Assembly: GCA_913061365.1 (NCBI GenBank)
Contig: CAJXUT010000009.1
Span: 1-34,478, forward strand
Direction: 5' to 3'
Length of the DNA: 34,478 nt
Source: an uncultured Colwellia sp.
GTDB taxonomy: Bacteria; Pseudomonadota; Gammaproteobacteria; Enterobacterales; Alteromonadaceae
The notes beneath the pieces are model-generated. The model searched no databases. It was not told the DNA's origin and saw only the letters and a program-made list of their open reading frames with translations. Both the position numbers and the translations under genes were made by a program. The stretch's first letter is position 1, and each line of letters opens with the position of its first letter. Positions 24,509 through 34,428 of the stretch are shown here, one piece after another.

Positions 24509-27500
24509 CTAGGTCAATACAGAAAGCAATGCTTCAACTGGGTGTCTTGCTTTTAATTCAGTGAGTCGTTTTACTTGTGAACGACAAGAGAAGCCCGTAG
24601 CTAATATTTGCGTACTATCAAGTTCTGCTAATTTCGGCTGCCAGCTTAAATCAAACAAACCTTTTGAGTTGTCTAAGTTAACTTTTTCATGACCGTAAGT
24701 CCCCGCCATACCACAACAGCCAACACTTACTTTTTCTAACGTTAACCCAAAATGATTAAAAATTGATAACCATTCATTTTCACTATTCACTAAAGCTGTT
24801 TTTTCAGTGCAATGAGCAAATAGTTTAAAAGATTTTAATTGCTCACTTACATCAGTCTGTTCGTTAAGGTTTGACTTGGCATTTGTTTTAATAAACGACA
24901 ATAACCATTCATGAGCTAGTAACACATTAAAACTGCCGCGTTTATCGCCTAAAATTTTTGTATACTCATCGCGATAACAAAGAACCATAGAGGCATCCAT
25001 TCCCACCATTGGTATATTTAATTGTGCAATTTGATTTAAAAAGTCACTACTAGATTTAGCTGTTTTAGCAAAACGAGAAAGAAAGCCTTTTACGTGCTGA
25101 GCTTTACCGTTAGGTTTAAATGGCAATAGAATAGGCTCTAAACCTAATTTTCTAATTAATGCCATCATACTTTCTACCGTATTAGCATCATAAAATGAAG
25201 TGAAAGGGTCTTGCACGATTAATACATAACCTTCACGTTGCTTATCTGTTAAGTACTGTAACTTGGTAAGATCAAAGCCTGAGTATCCTGCTTTCTTCGT
25301 TTGGGTTTTCAATGTTGGAACACTCAGTAATGGTGTATCAACATAACCAATAGTTTTTTCAGATAAGGAATTGTAAGCTTTTAAACTTAAAATATTGTTA
25401 ATGAGCTTTGGTGCTTTTGCCATAAATGGAGCTAAAAGTTCAACATTAGCGACCACATGATCTTTTAACGGTCTTGGATAACGAGAATGATAAAGATTAA
25501 TAAAGCGACTTCTAAAGTCTGGCACATCAACTTTGATTGGGCATTGACTAGCACAAGCTTTACATGCCAAACACCCTTGCATTGCTTCCATCACTTCATG
25601 AGAAAAATCATCTTTATTTTCTTCTTTACTTAAAAAAGTTACTTTAAATTTAGCAATACTGGTATCAAGTAGTCTTTTAACGGTCCAGTTATTAACATCT
25701 TGCTCAAGCGATAAAATATCTACGCCCTGCTTTTCTAGCAATCGTAACCATTCACGCATTAAGCCTGCTCGCCCTTTTGGTGAGTGGCGTCTATCTTTGG
25801 TGATTTTGCTCGACGGGCACATAGGGCTATTTGCGTCATAATTAAAGCATAAACCATTGCCATTACAATCCATCGCCGCAGTAAAAGACTCTTTAACCGT
25901 CACAGGTATTTGTCTGTCATAAAAGCCACGTTTAGTGCTATCAACACTAACAAGCTGATCGGTAGACTCAATAGGAGTACAAATTTTACCTGGATTCATT
26001 TTATTTAATGGATCAAATGCCCCTTTAATTTTTCTCAGCTCGGCAAATAATTGCTCACCAAAAAACTCAGGGCCGTATTCAGAGCGGTAACCTTTACCGT
26101 GCTCTCCCCACATCAGGCCACCATACTTTGCAGTAAGTTTCACCACTTCATCTGATAAAGTTCTTAATAATTTTTCTTGTTCAGGATCGCACATATCAAG
26201 TGCCGGACGTACATGCAAAACACCCGCATCAACATGACCAAACATGCCGTAATGTAAGTTGTAGCCATCAAGTAACTGACGAAACTCATCAATAAAATCT
26301 GCTAAATTTTCAGGAGGAACGGCAGTATCTTCAGCAAAGGCTAACGGCTTTTGACTACCGTCAGTGTTTCCTAATAGCCCTACTGCTTTTTTACGCATCG
26401 CATATAATTTATTTATGCTGGCTAAATCAGAAGTCACTTGATAACCGATAACACCACCCGTATTGTCACTAGCAATGGTTTCATCTAGGCCTTTTGTTAG
26501 TAGTGCAACTTGATCCGCTAATGCTTCAACAGTAGTGCCATTAAATTCAACAATATTGATGCCATCCATTATCTTATCAGGCACATCAGTAATTAAATCA
26601 CTTACGCTATTCCAAATAATATCTTGCTTAGCTAGATTTAATACTTTGCTATCAATTGTTTCAACAGAGGTTGCTTTAGCTTTAACTAAAAAAGGAGAAT
26701 GACGAAGCGCTGAATCAAAACTATCATATTTAATGTTGATTAGGGTTTTAGCTGGGCTAACAGGCGTTATGTTAAGTTTTGCCTGACAAACAAATGCTAA
26801 TGAGCCTTCAGAGCCTGTAATTAAACGGCTTAAATCAAAAGTTTTTTCATCATTTTGTAATACGTTCTCTAAATCATACCCCGTTAGAAATCGGTTTAAA
26901 CGAGGAAATTTTTCCAAAATCAGTTGACGATTACCAACACTAGATTCCAGCACTTGTTTAACTATTTGGCCATGACTCGTTTCTTCTTTTGCTAATAATT
27001 CTGCTTGAGCAATCGTCATAGGTTCTGTGCTGAGTATGTCACCATTTGCTAAAACTGATTCAAGTGCTAAAACATGATTAGAGGTTTTTCCATACACCAG
27101 TGAGCCCTGTCCTGAAGCATCAGTATTAATCATACCACCAACGGTTGCGCGATTTGAGGTTGATAAATCAGGAGCAAAGAAAAAACCATGGGGGCGTAAA
27201 TAATCATTCAGCTGATCTTTAACAACACCTGCTTCTACTTTTACCCATTTCTCTTCAATATTAATTTCAAGTACTTTATTCATGTACTTTGACAAGTCAA
27301 CAATAATACCTGGCGTTAAACTTTGTCCATTAGTGCCCGTACCACCGCCACGAGCACTAAAGGTAATATCTGAATATTGATCTTCACTGGCCGTTTTAGC
27401 TAATACGGTAATATCTTGCTGAGTTCTCGGATGAATTACCAATGTGGGTAATTGCTGATAAACACTGTTGTCAGTAGCAACAGCTAAACGAGCACTGTAA

Positions 27501-27601
27501 CTAGCATTTACATCACCAGTAAAATTATTACTTTTGAGTGAAGAGATAAAACGTTCATAAAGAGGAGAAAGCTGCGTTTGATGATCAATACGGGGTAACA
27601 T
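24509..27601 (-). CDS. ydiJ: YdiJ-type FAD/4Fe-4S D-2-hydroxyacid dehydrogenase
   Basis: A 1030-residue fused flavoprotein and iron-sulfur protein. The N-terminal PCMH FAD-binding domain shows ARGGGTGTNGQSL and FAPDLSTSNRATVGGMINTD. An FAD-oxidase C-terminal domain follows (GHVDAGVLHVRPALD, WGEHGKGYRSE, NKMNPGKI). An Fe-S region has CNGNGLCFNYDANSPMCPS and CLACKACASQCPIKVDVP. The C-terminal CCG domain contains VGCCGMAGTYGHE. E. coli YdiJ (about 1018 residues) starts MIPQIS; MLPRID at 27601 matches, rather than six residues earlier. It likely oxidises D-2-hydroxyglutarate or a similar acid and passes electrons to the respiratory chain. Confidence 0.9.
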   Translation of the reverse strand: MLPRIDHQTQLSPLYERFISSLKSNNFTGDVNASYSARLAVATDNSVYQQLPTLVIHPRTQQDITVLAKTASEDQYSDITFSARGGGTGTNGQSLTPGIIVDLSKYMNKVLEINIEEKWVKVEAGVVKDQLNDYLRPHGFFFAPDLSTSNRATVGGMINTDASGQGSLVYGKTSNHVLALESVLANGDILSTEPMTIAQAELLAKEETSHGQIVKQVLESSVGNRQLILEKFPRLNRFLTGYDLENVLQNDEKTFDLSRLITGSEGSLAFVCQAKLNITPVSPAKTLINIKYDSFDSALRHSPFLVKAKATSVETIDSKVLNLAKQDIIWNSVSDLITDVPDKIMDGINIVEFNGTTVEALADQVALLTKGLDETIASDNTGGVIGYQVTSDLASINKLYAMRKKAVGLLGNTDGSQKPLAFAEDTAVPPENLADFIDEFRQLLDGYNLHYGMFGHVDAGVLHVRPALDMCDPEQEKLLRTLSDEVVKLTAKYGGLMWGEHGKGYRSEYGPEFFGEQLFAELRKIKGAFDPLNKMNPGKICTPIESTDQLVSVDSTKRGFYDRQIPVTVKESFTAAMDCNGNGLCFNYDANSPMCPSSKITKDRRHSPKGRAGLMREWLRLLEKQGVDILSLEQDVNNWTVKRLLDTSIAKFKVTFLSKEENKDDFSHEVMEAMQGCLACKACASQCPIKVDVPDFRSRFINLYHSRYPRPLKDHVVANVELLAPFMAKAPKLINNILSLKAYNSLSEKTIGYVDTPLLSVPTLKTQTKKAGYSGFDLTKLQYLTDKQREGYVLIVQDPFTSFYDANTVESMMALIRKLGLEPILLPFKPNGKAQHVKGFLSRFAKTAKSSSDFLNQIAQLNIPMVGMDASMVLCYRDEYTKILGDKRGSFNVLLAHEWLLSFIKTNAKSNLNEQTDVSEQLKSFKLFAHCTEKTALVNSENEWLSIFNHFGLTLEKVSVGCCGMAGTYGHEKVNLDNSKGLFDLSWQPKLAELDSTQILATGFSCRSQVKRLTELKARHPVEALLSVLT

Positions 27602-27671
27602 GAATATTTTTCTATACAAAGATGAATTATTTCAAGTATATCATGAGCGAATTAAATTTTGTGCGCCTTAT

Positions 27672-27740
27672 TAGCCATAGTAATAGGTTATTTTAAGAAC
27701 ATTTTATTACTATGGCTATTGCAATAGGAATAACCCTATT
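27672..27740. terminator. Inverted repeats after the cytochrome gene
   Basis: TAGCCATAGTAATA (27672-27685) and TATTACTATGGCTA (27705-27718) are perfect 14-bp arms 19 nt apart. A second pair, AATAGG (27723-27728) and CCTATT (27735-27740), lies alongside. They follow the end of the efflux operon on the minus strand and may end it; the T-tract is poor, so a stability element is also possible. Confidence 0.45.
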
Positions 27741-27778
27741 TTTCTAAAAACATTTTAACTATTTGTTAACTTTTTTAA

Positions 27779-28255
27779 TTATTTAAAGAGAGCCGATACT
27801 TTATTTTTAAATGCGCTATGACAAGATACACATCCACCAATCATTTGATTAAACTGCTCCCCTATTTCTTTGATATTTTTCTGTTCAGCATTAATCACTA
27901 TATTCATAGCGGCATTATGCACAATCCCATCATTGGCTTTGAACTGAATCATATCAGGCCCCATAGCCTTCATGATTTTCTTACGAATAGCCATACTGGG
28001 CTTTGGATGTTCCGCGATATTTTTGGCACTAATCGCAATCCGCGTAAAGTCTTCTTTAAGCATTGCTTCTGTTAATTGTTGAGTATCAGTTAATAGACCT
28101 TGCATCACTGACTTTAGGCTAGCTTCTTTAGCCTTATCACTTACAGCTTTGGAGTTATTTATATTCAAGTTGTCAGTATCATGTGCAAAGACAAAGTTGG
28201 CCATCGTTAAAGCTAACAATGGCATGGCAAGTAAATATTTTTTCTTAAAGAACAT
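27779..28255 (-). CDS. Periplasmic c-type cytochrome (cytochrome c'/class II-like)
   Basis: A 158-residue exported protein. Residues 1-24 are a signal peptide (MFFKKKYLLAMPLLALTMANFVFA, cleaved after VFA). The mature part is a helical bundle with a single heme site CVSCH near the C-terminus (IGGCVSCHSAFKNKVSALFK), the position used in cytochrome c' and class II cytochromes. Those bind NO or CO or carry electrons. It starts 16 nt after the RND pump stop, so it is the last gene of the TetR-MFP-RND transcript. Why a heme protein travels with this pump is unknown. Confidence 0.85.
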   Translation of the reverse strand: MFFKKKYLLAMPLLALTMANFVFAHDTDNLNINNSKAVSDKAKEASLKSVMQGLLTDTQQLTEAMLKEDFTRIAISAKNIAEHPKPSMAIRKKIMKAMGPDMIQFKANDGIVHNAAMNIVINAEQKNIKEIGEQFNQMIGGCVSCHSAFKNKVSALFK

Positions 28256-28271
28256 TTTCTTTCCCTATTTT

Positions 28272-31200
28272 TTAATAGTTTATATTGTTTTCTATTAATT
28301 CTCGTTCAACAGGTTCATGGACATTCGCTTTAGCAATACCAAAATCGTCCAAAACGCAGTACAAACATGGAATAACAAAAAGTACTAACAAGGTAGACGT
28401 AGCGATGCCAAAAACGATACTGGTTGCTAAAGGAATCAAAATTTGCGCTTGTGTACTGGTTTCAAATAACAAGGGCGTCATACCCGCAATGGTAGTGACT
28501 GATGTGAGTAATACGGCTCTAAAACGATCATGACTCGCTTTTGCTGCGGCTTCATGTACGTTTAATCCTACTTTCACATGTTTCTTAACAAATTCAACTA
28601 ATAGAATAGAGTCATTAACAACAATACCCGCCAAGGAAATAAATCCCATCATTGACGGCATAGTAAATTGTAATCCCATCACTAAATGTCCCCAAATAAC
28701 GCCAATCATTGCTAAAGGAATAGCTACTAAAACCACTACAGGTTCAAAGTAACTTTTAAACTGAAATGATAATATTACAAAGACGCCAAACAATCCCATT
28801 ACAAAAGCTTTCATCATAGACAATTGAGTTGTGCCTGCATTTTTTACTTCCCCTTCAAAATTCAGCGATAATGTTGGATAACGCTGATAAAACTGCGGTA
28901 ACCAGCGGGCACGAAGATCAGCAAGTACTTTGTTTGTATTATTTTTATCTGCATCAATATCCCCATACACAGTAACACTTCTTTGGTTATTAACTCGGCT
29001 AATTCGTGCATAACCTCTTGATGGTTCAATATTAGCGACACTTGATAAGGGAATAATTGCTTTTGTTTGTGGGTGTATTATAGAGAAGCTATCAAAGTCT
29101 TGAAATTCATCCCTTGAAGCGGCATCAAGCTTTACTGTCACTTCAAATGTATTTAAACCTACATTGGTTTCTAAAACTTTAGTTCCTTGAAAAGCACTAC
29201 GCATTTGACTAGCAATTGTTTGTGCGTCAATGCCTAAACTTGATGCACCAGCTTTTAGTGTCATTGAGAATTCTGGCTTACCTGGGCGTAAATCATCAAA
29301 AATATTATCAACCCCTTCGTAGCCAGCTAACCAAGATTGTAAATCAACAGAGGCTTGTGATAATTGAGAAAAATCATCGCCACTCAACCTAATTTCAATG
29401 GCTTTACCACTAGGGCCAATAACAGGCTCTTTAAAGGAAATAGATTTTGCTCTGGCAACAATTCCAGTACTTTCGCGCCAATAATTAATAAATGGCTGAG
29501 TACTGGTTTGACGAGATTCTGCGGTGAGTAAATCAACTTTAATTGTAGCTAAATGAGGGCCTAATTCATAAGCATCTTCATTTTCATTGTAACTAACACT
29601 AATTGCTTTAATTAGTTTTTCTTGCTCATTTTTTTGAAAGTGATCTGCCGTTTTATCTAGCGCTTCTAATAGTTGTTGAACAACCGCCTCGGTTTGCTTT
29701 AATGGTGTACCTGATGGCATTAAAACGCGAGCTTGTACCATATCCCCTTCAATATTTGGAAAAGCAGAAAATTTTAAAAAACCCGAAGCTAACATAGAAA
29801 CTGATAATAAGAATAACGCAACAACGCTACCTAAAAAAGCATAGCGAAAGCGAATAAGGACTTCGACTAAATCACCTACTTTACTTCTAAAACGCTCAAA
29901 CTTTTGTTCAAATATCACTCTGAATTTAGAAACACTTTTATCCTTTGCATGTGACAACGAATGGTTCAAGTGATGAGGAAGAATTAAGAAAGCTTCTACT
30001 AAGGACACACTAATCACAGTAAGTAAAACAATAGGAATAACCTTTAAAACTTGCCCTAAATCGCCTTCAATAAAAATTAAACCTGTAAAAATACATGCTG
30101 TTGTCAAAAAAGAAGAAATCACTCCTCGGGCAACTATTTTGGTACCCTCAATTGAAGCCATTAAAGGTGATAAACCTTTTTTAATCTGACTACCAATAGA
30201 TTCAGAAATAACAATGGCATCATCCATTAATATGCCTAAAGATAGCAGTAATGCCACCATAGAAAACATATTTATAGAAATACCAAAAACATTTAAAAAG
30301 TACATGCTGGCAAGAAATGAAACAGGTAATCCCATCACTACCCAGAATGCGTACCGAAAGGTAAAAAACAACCACATTACAGCAAAAACGAGTATCAAAC
30401 CTTGCCATGCATTCGTGGTTAATAAGTTTATTCTATCTTTAACAATGCTAGTAGCATCTTGGGTGAGAACTAAGTTCACTCCTTTGGGTAGTTTAGCGCG
30501 TTCCGTTACAAGCATTTTTTCAACTGCTTGTAATACACGTAAACTATCATCGGTAGTATTTTTACTGATTGCTAAAATAGCCGCATCGTTACCAGCAAAA
30601 GTCAGCTTATCTTCAGGTAATTCAAATGTGTCGGTAATATTAGCAACATCACCCAGAAGCACATCGTTACCATTATCACCACTCATCACCACAATGTCGG
30701 CTAAGTCACTTACGGTTCTTCTTTCATCAGAAAAGCGTAATTGAGCTTCTTGAAAATTAGTTTCAATGGTGCCTACAGGTAGGTCTACGTCCTGTTTAGC
30801 AATAATATTTGCAATATCTTGCAAGCTAAGTCCATAGCGCCTGATATTATAGCTAGGTACTTCAACCAGTAGTTGTCGATCAGAAAAGCCTTGCACATCT
30901 ACAAGAGGAATATCAGGATGACGTAATAATCGTTGCTTAATTTCTTCGGCTAAATTTTTTAATTCGACACGGGGAATATAAGCCGTTAATGCAATAGAGA
31001 TAACACTTTGCACACGTCCAACTTCGCTAACCGTGGCTTTTTCTGACTCTGTTGGAAAGTCACTGATACTATCAACTGCGCTATTAACATCATCTAAGAA
31101 CTTATCAAAATTGCCTTGCTCGAACATTTTGACCGTCATAATGCCAGCGCTTTGTCTTGCTTGACAAACTTTCTCTTCTACAAAGCTAATACCGTCTAGT

Positions 31201-31403
31201 GCATCTTCTAACGTTAAACAAATTCCTTGTTCAACATCAAGAGGTGTAGCTCCAGGATATGGCACTTGTATTTGTACCGAATAAGCTTCAACTTTAGGAA
31301 AAGTTTCTCGCTTTATTTGTGGAAGCGTCATTAAACCAATAACTAACATGGCTAACATTAATAAGTTAGCTGCCGTTGGGTGAGCCGAAAAAAAGCGGAT
31401 CAT
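28272..31403 (-). CDS. RND-family efflux transporter, inner-membrane pump
   Basis: A 1043-residue proton-driven pump of the HAE-like RND superfamily. It has an N-terminal helix (FFSAHPTAANLLMLAMLVIGLMTLP), two large periplasmic loops, and twelve expected membrane helices. The proton relay is present as LGILMDDAIVISESI near residue 400. The second half repeats the pattern with IVVNDSILLVEFVKKH. Substrate cannot be read from the sequence; the family covers drugs, bile salts and metals. Start and stop overlap the fusion-protein gene by one base. No outer-membrane channel gene is in the operon, so a TolC-like protein elsewhere is expected. Confidence 0.93.
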   Translation of the reverse strand: MIRFFSAHPTAANLLMLAMLVIGLMTLPQIKRETFPKVEAYSVQIQVPYPGATPLDVEQGICLTLEDALDGISFVEEKVCQARQSAGIMTVKMFEQGNFDKFLDDVNSAVDSISDFPTESEKATVSEVGRVQSVISIALTAYIPRVELKNLAEEIKQRLLRHPDIPLVDVQGFSDRQLLVEVPSYNIRRYGLSLQDIANIIAKQDVDLPVGTIETNFQEAQLRFSDERRTVSDLADIVVMSGDNGNDVLLGDVANITDTFELPEDKLTFAGNDAAILAISKNTTDDSLRVLQAVEKMLVTERAKLPKGVNLVLTQDATSIVKDRINLLTTNAWQGLILVFAVMWLFFTFRYAFWVVMGLPVSFLASMYFLNVFGISINMFSMVALLLSLGILMDDAIVISESIGSQIKKGLSPLMASIEGTKIVARGVISSFLTTACIFTGLIFIEGDLGQVLKVIPIVLLTVISVSLVEAFLILPHHLNHSLSHAKDKSVSKFRVIFEQKFERFRSKVGDLVEVLIRFRYAFLGSVVALFLLSVSMLASGFLKFSAFPNIEGDMVQARVLMPSGTPLKQTEAVVQQLLEALDKTADHFQKNEQEKLIKAISVSYNENEDAYELGPHLATIKVDLLTAESRQTSTQPFINYWRESTGIVARAKSISFKEPVIGPSGKAIEIRLSGDDFSQLSQASVDLQSWLAGYEGVDNIFDDLRPGKPEFSMTLKAGASSLGIDAQTIASQMRSAFQGTKVLETNVGLNTFEVTVKLDAASRDEFQDFDSFSIIHPQTKAIIPLSSVANIEPSRGYARISRVNNQRSVTVYGDIDADKNNTNKVLADLRARWLPQFYQRYPTLSLNFEGEVKNAGTTQLSMMKAFVMGLFGVFVILSFQFKSYFEPVVVLVAIPLAMIGVIWGHLVMGLQFTMPSMMGFISLAGIVVNDSILLVEFVKKHVKVGLNVHEAAAKASHDRFRAVLLTSVTTIAGMTPLLFETSTQAQILIPLATSIVFGIATSTLLVLFVIPCLYCVLDDFGIAKANVHEPVERELIENNINY

Positions 31404-32899
31404 TAGTTTTCCTCAACAGCTAGTGAAGACTGCGAGGAAGTAGGTTTTGTCTTTGTTTCAGTTTCTCCTACCGCGATTGAATTATTCTCTATCAGATCAT
31501 TTTTTAGCGATAACATCATTTGTTTTGTCACGGTATCATCTAATATCGGTGTTAGTTCCATACCGTTTACAGCAGGAAAAACATCTGAGGTGATTACTTT
31601 ATCATTTTCATTTATTGATTGATTGTTAGCAGAGTCTATCAAGAGTAAATCCCCTTGATGTTGTAATTCACCTACCGAAACACGCTGCAATAAATTATTT
31701 TCACTAATAGTAAACACTTGTTTGTTATGAAGGGTAAAGCGCGGCAATACCAACATATCTTTAGGTTTGCCTGTTAATATTACCTTCATATACATACCTT
31801 CAAGCAAAGGAGGTTTAGTGCCAGGCAGTACTTGTTTATAACTATCACTAACACTTACCATAACGCCTACAGTACGACTTTTAGCATCTAAATTATCACT
31901 AAAGCGCTCTACTTTCGCAGTCCAAGCTCGAAATACTCCACGAGAATCTTGTACCTTTACCGTTAAGCCAAGTGACTGTACTACATCTTTCATTTCTGGA
32001 GATTTACTGTTACGGGTAAAAACTTGCTTATTAAAATTTTGCGCAAAACGTCGAAATTGTTCTATTGGAAATTGCGCATTAATGATGACTTTATTGAGGC
32101 TAAAAGCATCAAAGAGTTGGCCTGCACTTGCTAGTCCTCCAGCAGTAACATACTCATTTAATTCGGTATAAACATCACTTATTCTGCCATCAAAAGGCAT
32201 GGTTATTTGAGTACGCGCTAGATCTCGTTCACTTTTTTCTAGCTTAGCCTTTGAAATATCAAGTTGAGCCTTCATTACAGCTAATGTAGAAGGTAAAAGT
32301 GTTTTCTTATTTTGGAGTTGTTGCACTTCTTGTTTTTGTTTTAATAAATTTTGTTTTTCACTATTCAATGAAGATTTAGAAATAACACCGGTTTTACTCA
32401 ATTTCAACATACGAGCATATTCTGTATTTCTTACCTGTAATTTATCTAACGCTAAAGCTAGCTCTAATTCAGTGTTATCAATACTTAATGTCATTTCTTG
32501 AAGGTTAGCTTTATTTACTAATAGGTCAGCTTTCGCTTGCTTTAATTGCAATAAGTAATCTTTGTCATCAATAGTTAAAAGTAAAGTTCCTTGTGAGAAT
32601 ATTTCTCCTTTTTTCAACTTGGGATGAATATAAGTAATTCGCCCTGAAACTTCTGGCTTAGCCTCCAAAACCATATCAGGCTTTACTACCCCGTAACCAA
32701 TAATTTCAGGCCTAACAAGGTGTGACTTTACCGTGACATAATTTACAGGAGTAATTAAGCTACTTGCCTGTTGGTGCTTAATTTCAGGTTGTGACTTAAC
32801 AATCAAAATCATCAGTAGCATTCCTGCTAACGCGATAATAGGAAGGGCATATTTTGTTTTTAACCAAGCAAAAATATTTATTTTTTTAATAAAGCCCAT
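31403..32899 (-). CDS. RND efflux periplasmic adaptor (membrane fusion protein)
   Basis: A 498-residue adaptor that links the inner-membrane pump to an outer-membrane channel. The N-terminus has one membrane helix (about residues 17-36). Next come the lipoyl half-motif VSGRITYIHPKLKKGEIFSQGTLLLTID, a long alpha-hairpin (about 120-215), and the second lipoyl half (MPFDGRISDVYTELNEYVTAGG). Beta-barrel and membrane-proximal domains follow, then an unusual acidic tail (ENNSIAVGETETKTKPTSS) of about 40 residues. It is coupled by one-base overlaps to tetR upstream and the pump downstream. Confidence 0.92.
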   Translation of the reverse strand: MGFIKKINIFAWLKTKYALPIIALAGMLLMILIVKSQPEIKHQQASSLITPVNYVTVKSHLVRPEIIGYGVVKPDMVLEAKPEVSGRITYIHPKLKKGEIFSQGTLLLTIDDKDYLLQLKQAKADLLVNKANLQEMTLSIDNTELELALALDKLQVRNTEYARMLKLSKTGVISKSSLNSEKQNLLKQKQEVQQLQNKKTLLPSTLAVMKAQLDISKAKLEKSERDLARTQITMPFDGRISDVYTELNEYVTAGGLASAGQLFDAFSLNKVIINAQFPIEQFRRFAQNFNKQVFTRNSKSPEMKDVVQSLGLTVKVQDSRGVFRAWTAKVERFSDNLDAKSRTVGVMVSVSDSYKQVLPGTKPPLLEGMYMKVILTGKPKDMLVLPRFTLHNKQVFTISENNLLQRVSVGELQHQGDLLLIDSANNQSINENDKVITSDVFPAVNGMELTPILDDTVTKQMMLSLKNDLIENNSIAVGETETKTKPTSSQSSLAVEEN

Positions 32900-33606
32900 T
32901 ATTTATTTTCCTTAGGTAAAACATTATTAGCATTTTGTAGATTGTTGTCATGCGACACTAATACTTCAGTTGTGGAACTTAATTGGTTATTGCAACCAAA
33001 TAAAAACTGTTGGTGAATGTGTTCAGCCCAAGTAGAGCTTTGTAATTCTTCATCACTAATTTGCCATGCTTTTTGTCGAATAGAACGATTAATGAAAGGA
33101 GTAATCAGCATAGTAATTAAAGAAAATGCTGCGTACTTTGCTTTATGTTCATCATTAATAGAAGTGTTGTTTTTAATGAGCAAAGGTACAAAAACAGCCA
33201 TCTTTTTTGGAAATCGCTCAATAAATACATCACTTAATTTTGAGTTTTCCATTAGAAATTCATTATGAATTAATCGGGCTAAACCGTGGTTTTGATTCAA
33301 CATAGACAAGATTTTTTCAATAAAGCTTCGAATAGGATCTGCAGCGTGTTGAATGTTTTTCATTACGGCGAAATGTTTTGTTGAAATATCATCAAGCAGT
33401 GCAATAAACAGACCTTCTTTGTTAGTAAAGTAATAGCTAATCATTGCAGAGTTTATACCGGAGTGCTGTGCAAGTTCTCTTATGGTTATATTTGTATAAG
33501 ATTTTTCAGCCAAGAGCTGTTCTGCTGATGCTAATAACTTAGCTTTCTGCTCTGCTTGCTTCTCTTGATTTACTGGCCTCCCTTTTACTTGCTTTACATT
33601 ACCCAT
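32899..33606 (-). CDS. TetR-family transcriptional regulator of the efflux operon
   Basis: A 235-residue repressor. The HTH lies at about residues 38-62: YTNITIRELAQHSGINSAMISYYFTNKEGLF is the standard TetR signature. The C-terminal helical domain, for ligand and dimer, ends in a 30-residue polar tail. It is the first gene of the operon, so it probably represses itself and the pump from the inverted repeat at 33609-33668. AGAAG stands before the ATG at 33606. The ligand is unknown. Confidence 0.93.
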   Translation of the reverse strand: MGNVKQVKGRPVNQEKQAEQKAKLLASAEQLLAEKSYTNITIRELAQHSGINSAMISYYFTNKEGLFIALLDDISTKHFAVMKNIQHAADPIRSFIEKILSMLNQNHGLARLIHNEFLMENSKLSDVFIERFPKKMAVFVPLLIKNNTSINDEHKAKYAAFSLITMLITPFINRSIRQKAWQISDEELQSSTWAEHIHQQFLFGCNNQLSSTTEVLVSHDNNLQNANNVLPKENK

Positions 33607-33608
33607 TA

Positions 33609-33668
33609 AAACGCTTCTTTTACCATTTATTTAATCGCTTGATTAATTAAATAATAAAAGAAGCGTTT
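33609..33668 (-). promoter_or_regulatory. Likely TetR operator region: nested inverted repeats
   Basis: AAACGCTTCTTTTA (33609-33622) and TAAAAGAAGCGTTT (33655-33668) are perfect 14-bp arms 32 nt apart. Inside them TTAATC (33632-33637) and GATTAA (33642-33647) form a shorter palindrome around GCTT (33638-33641). Both pairs stand just upstream of the tetR start and are the obvious autoregulatory sites. Confidence 0.65.
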
Positions 33669-33888
33669 AAGCAAGAAATAATTCAAATAACAAAATAATT
33701 TTTCATCTTGAAACAGAGTAAGCTAGAGATAATTTTTTGCATAAACAGTCTCTATTTTAAACGTAATATCCTTTGTATCATCATTATTTAAAATAAAGTT
33801 ATAAGGTAAAAAATAGCCTATTGAAACGATTACTACGTTTATATAAATAATGAATTTCATAAAGCCACATAATTACTGGGGATGATAT
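33669..33888. other. AT-rich intergenic stretch without a gene
   Basis: Between the tetR operator region and the FNR-type box there is no credible frame or RNA gene. The sequence is AT-rich and probably holds parts of both divergent promoters; I see no other clear site. Confidence 0.6.
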
Positions 33889-33929
33889 TTGATTTAAATC
33901 AAGTATATTTTGAGATTATTTCGTATGCT
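33889..33929 (+). promoter_or_regulatory. FNR-type box and promoter of the universal stress gene
   Basis: TTGATTTAAATCAA (33889-33902) is a perfect TTGAT-N4-ATCAA palindrome, the FNR/Anr consensus. A -10 box TATGCT (33924-33929) puts the box centre near -41, the class II activator position. The gene is therefore probably switched on at low oxygen. Confidence 0.75.
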
Positions 33930-33966
33930 TATTTTAATTCTTCAAGAATAAATAAAGGAAACCGTT

Positions 33967-34428
33967 ATGACAGAAATCAATACAATATTATACGCCACCG
34001 ATTTAGGTAAGCATACAAGACCAGCTTTTCGTATGGCCGTTAGTCTAGCTAAGCAAAACAATGCGAAAATTCATTTTTTATATGTCATAGAACCAATGAA
34101 CGCTAATACCGCATCAATGGTAAACTCTTATCTTACCGAGGGAACCGTAGAAGATTTATATAAACGTTCAATTGATGAATTACATCAAAAAGTTAAAGAT
34201 CGTATCGATAATTTTTGCCTAGAAGAATTAAAAGGTGAAGAGTTTCCGGGAGGAAAACCTGTTGCAGATATTATTGAAGGCTCACCAGCCAATACAATCA
34301 TTAAATTAGCAAAGGATAGAGAGGTTGATCTTATTGTTATGGGTAGTCATGCACATAGTGCGCTGAACAATCTATTTATCGGCTCTGTTGCTGATAAAGT
34401 CGTTAACAGATCATCGACACCTGTATTG
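33967..34428 (+). CDS. Universal stress protein, C-terminus cut by contig end
   Basis: 154 codons of a UspA-family protein are present before the adapter. The N-terminus (MTEINTILYATDLGKHTRPAFRMAVSLAKQNNAKIHFLYVIEP) and the end (ADIIEGSPANTIIKLAKDREVDLIVMGSHAHSALNNLFIGSVADKVVNRSSTPVL) are typical, so only a few residues are missing. In the nucleotide-binding pattern GxxGx9G(S/T) the second Gly is Ala (GSHAHS), so ATP binding is uncertain. AAAGGAA stands before the ATG. The FNR-type promoter upstream suggests a role at low oxygen or in stasis. Confidence 0.92.

Noticed and set aside
30214-30744. 176-codon plus-strand frame inside the RND pump
   Set aside because: A shadow of a conserved pump region on the other strand; composition and lack of a start signal do not support it.
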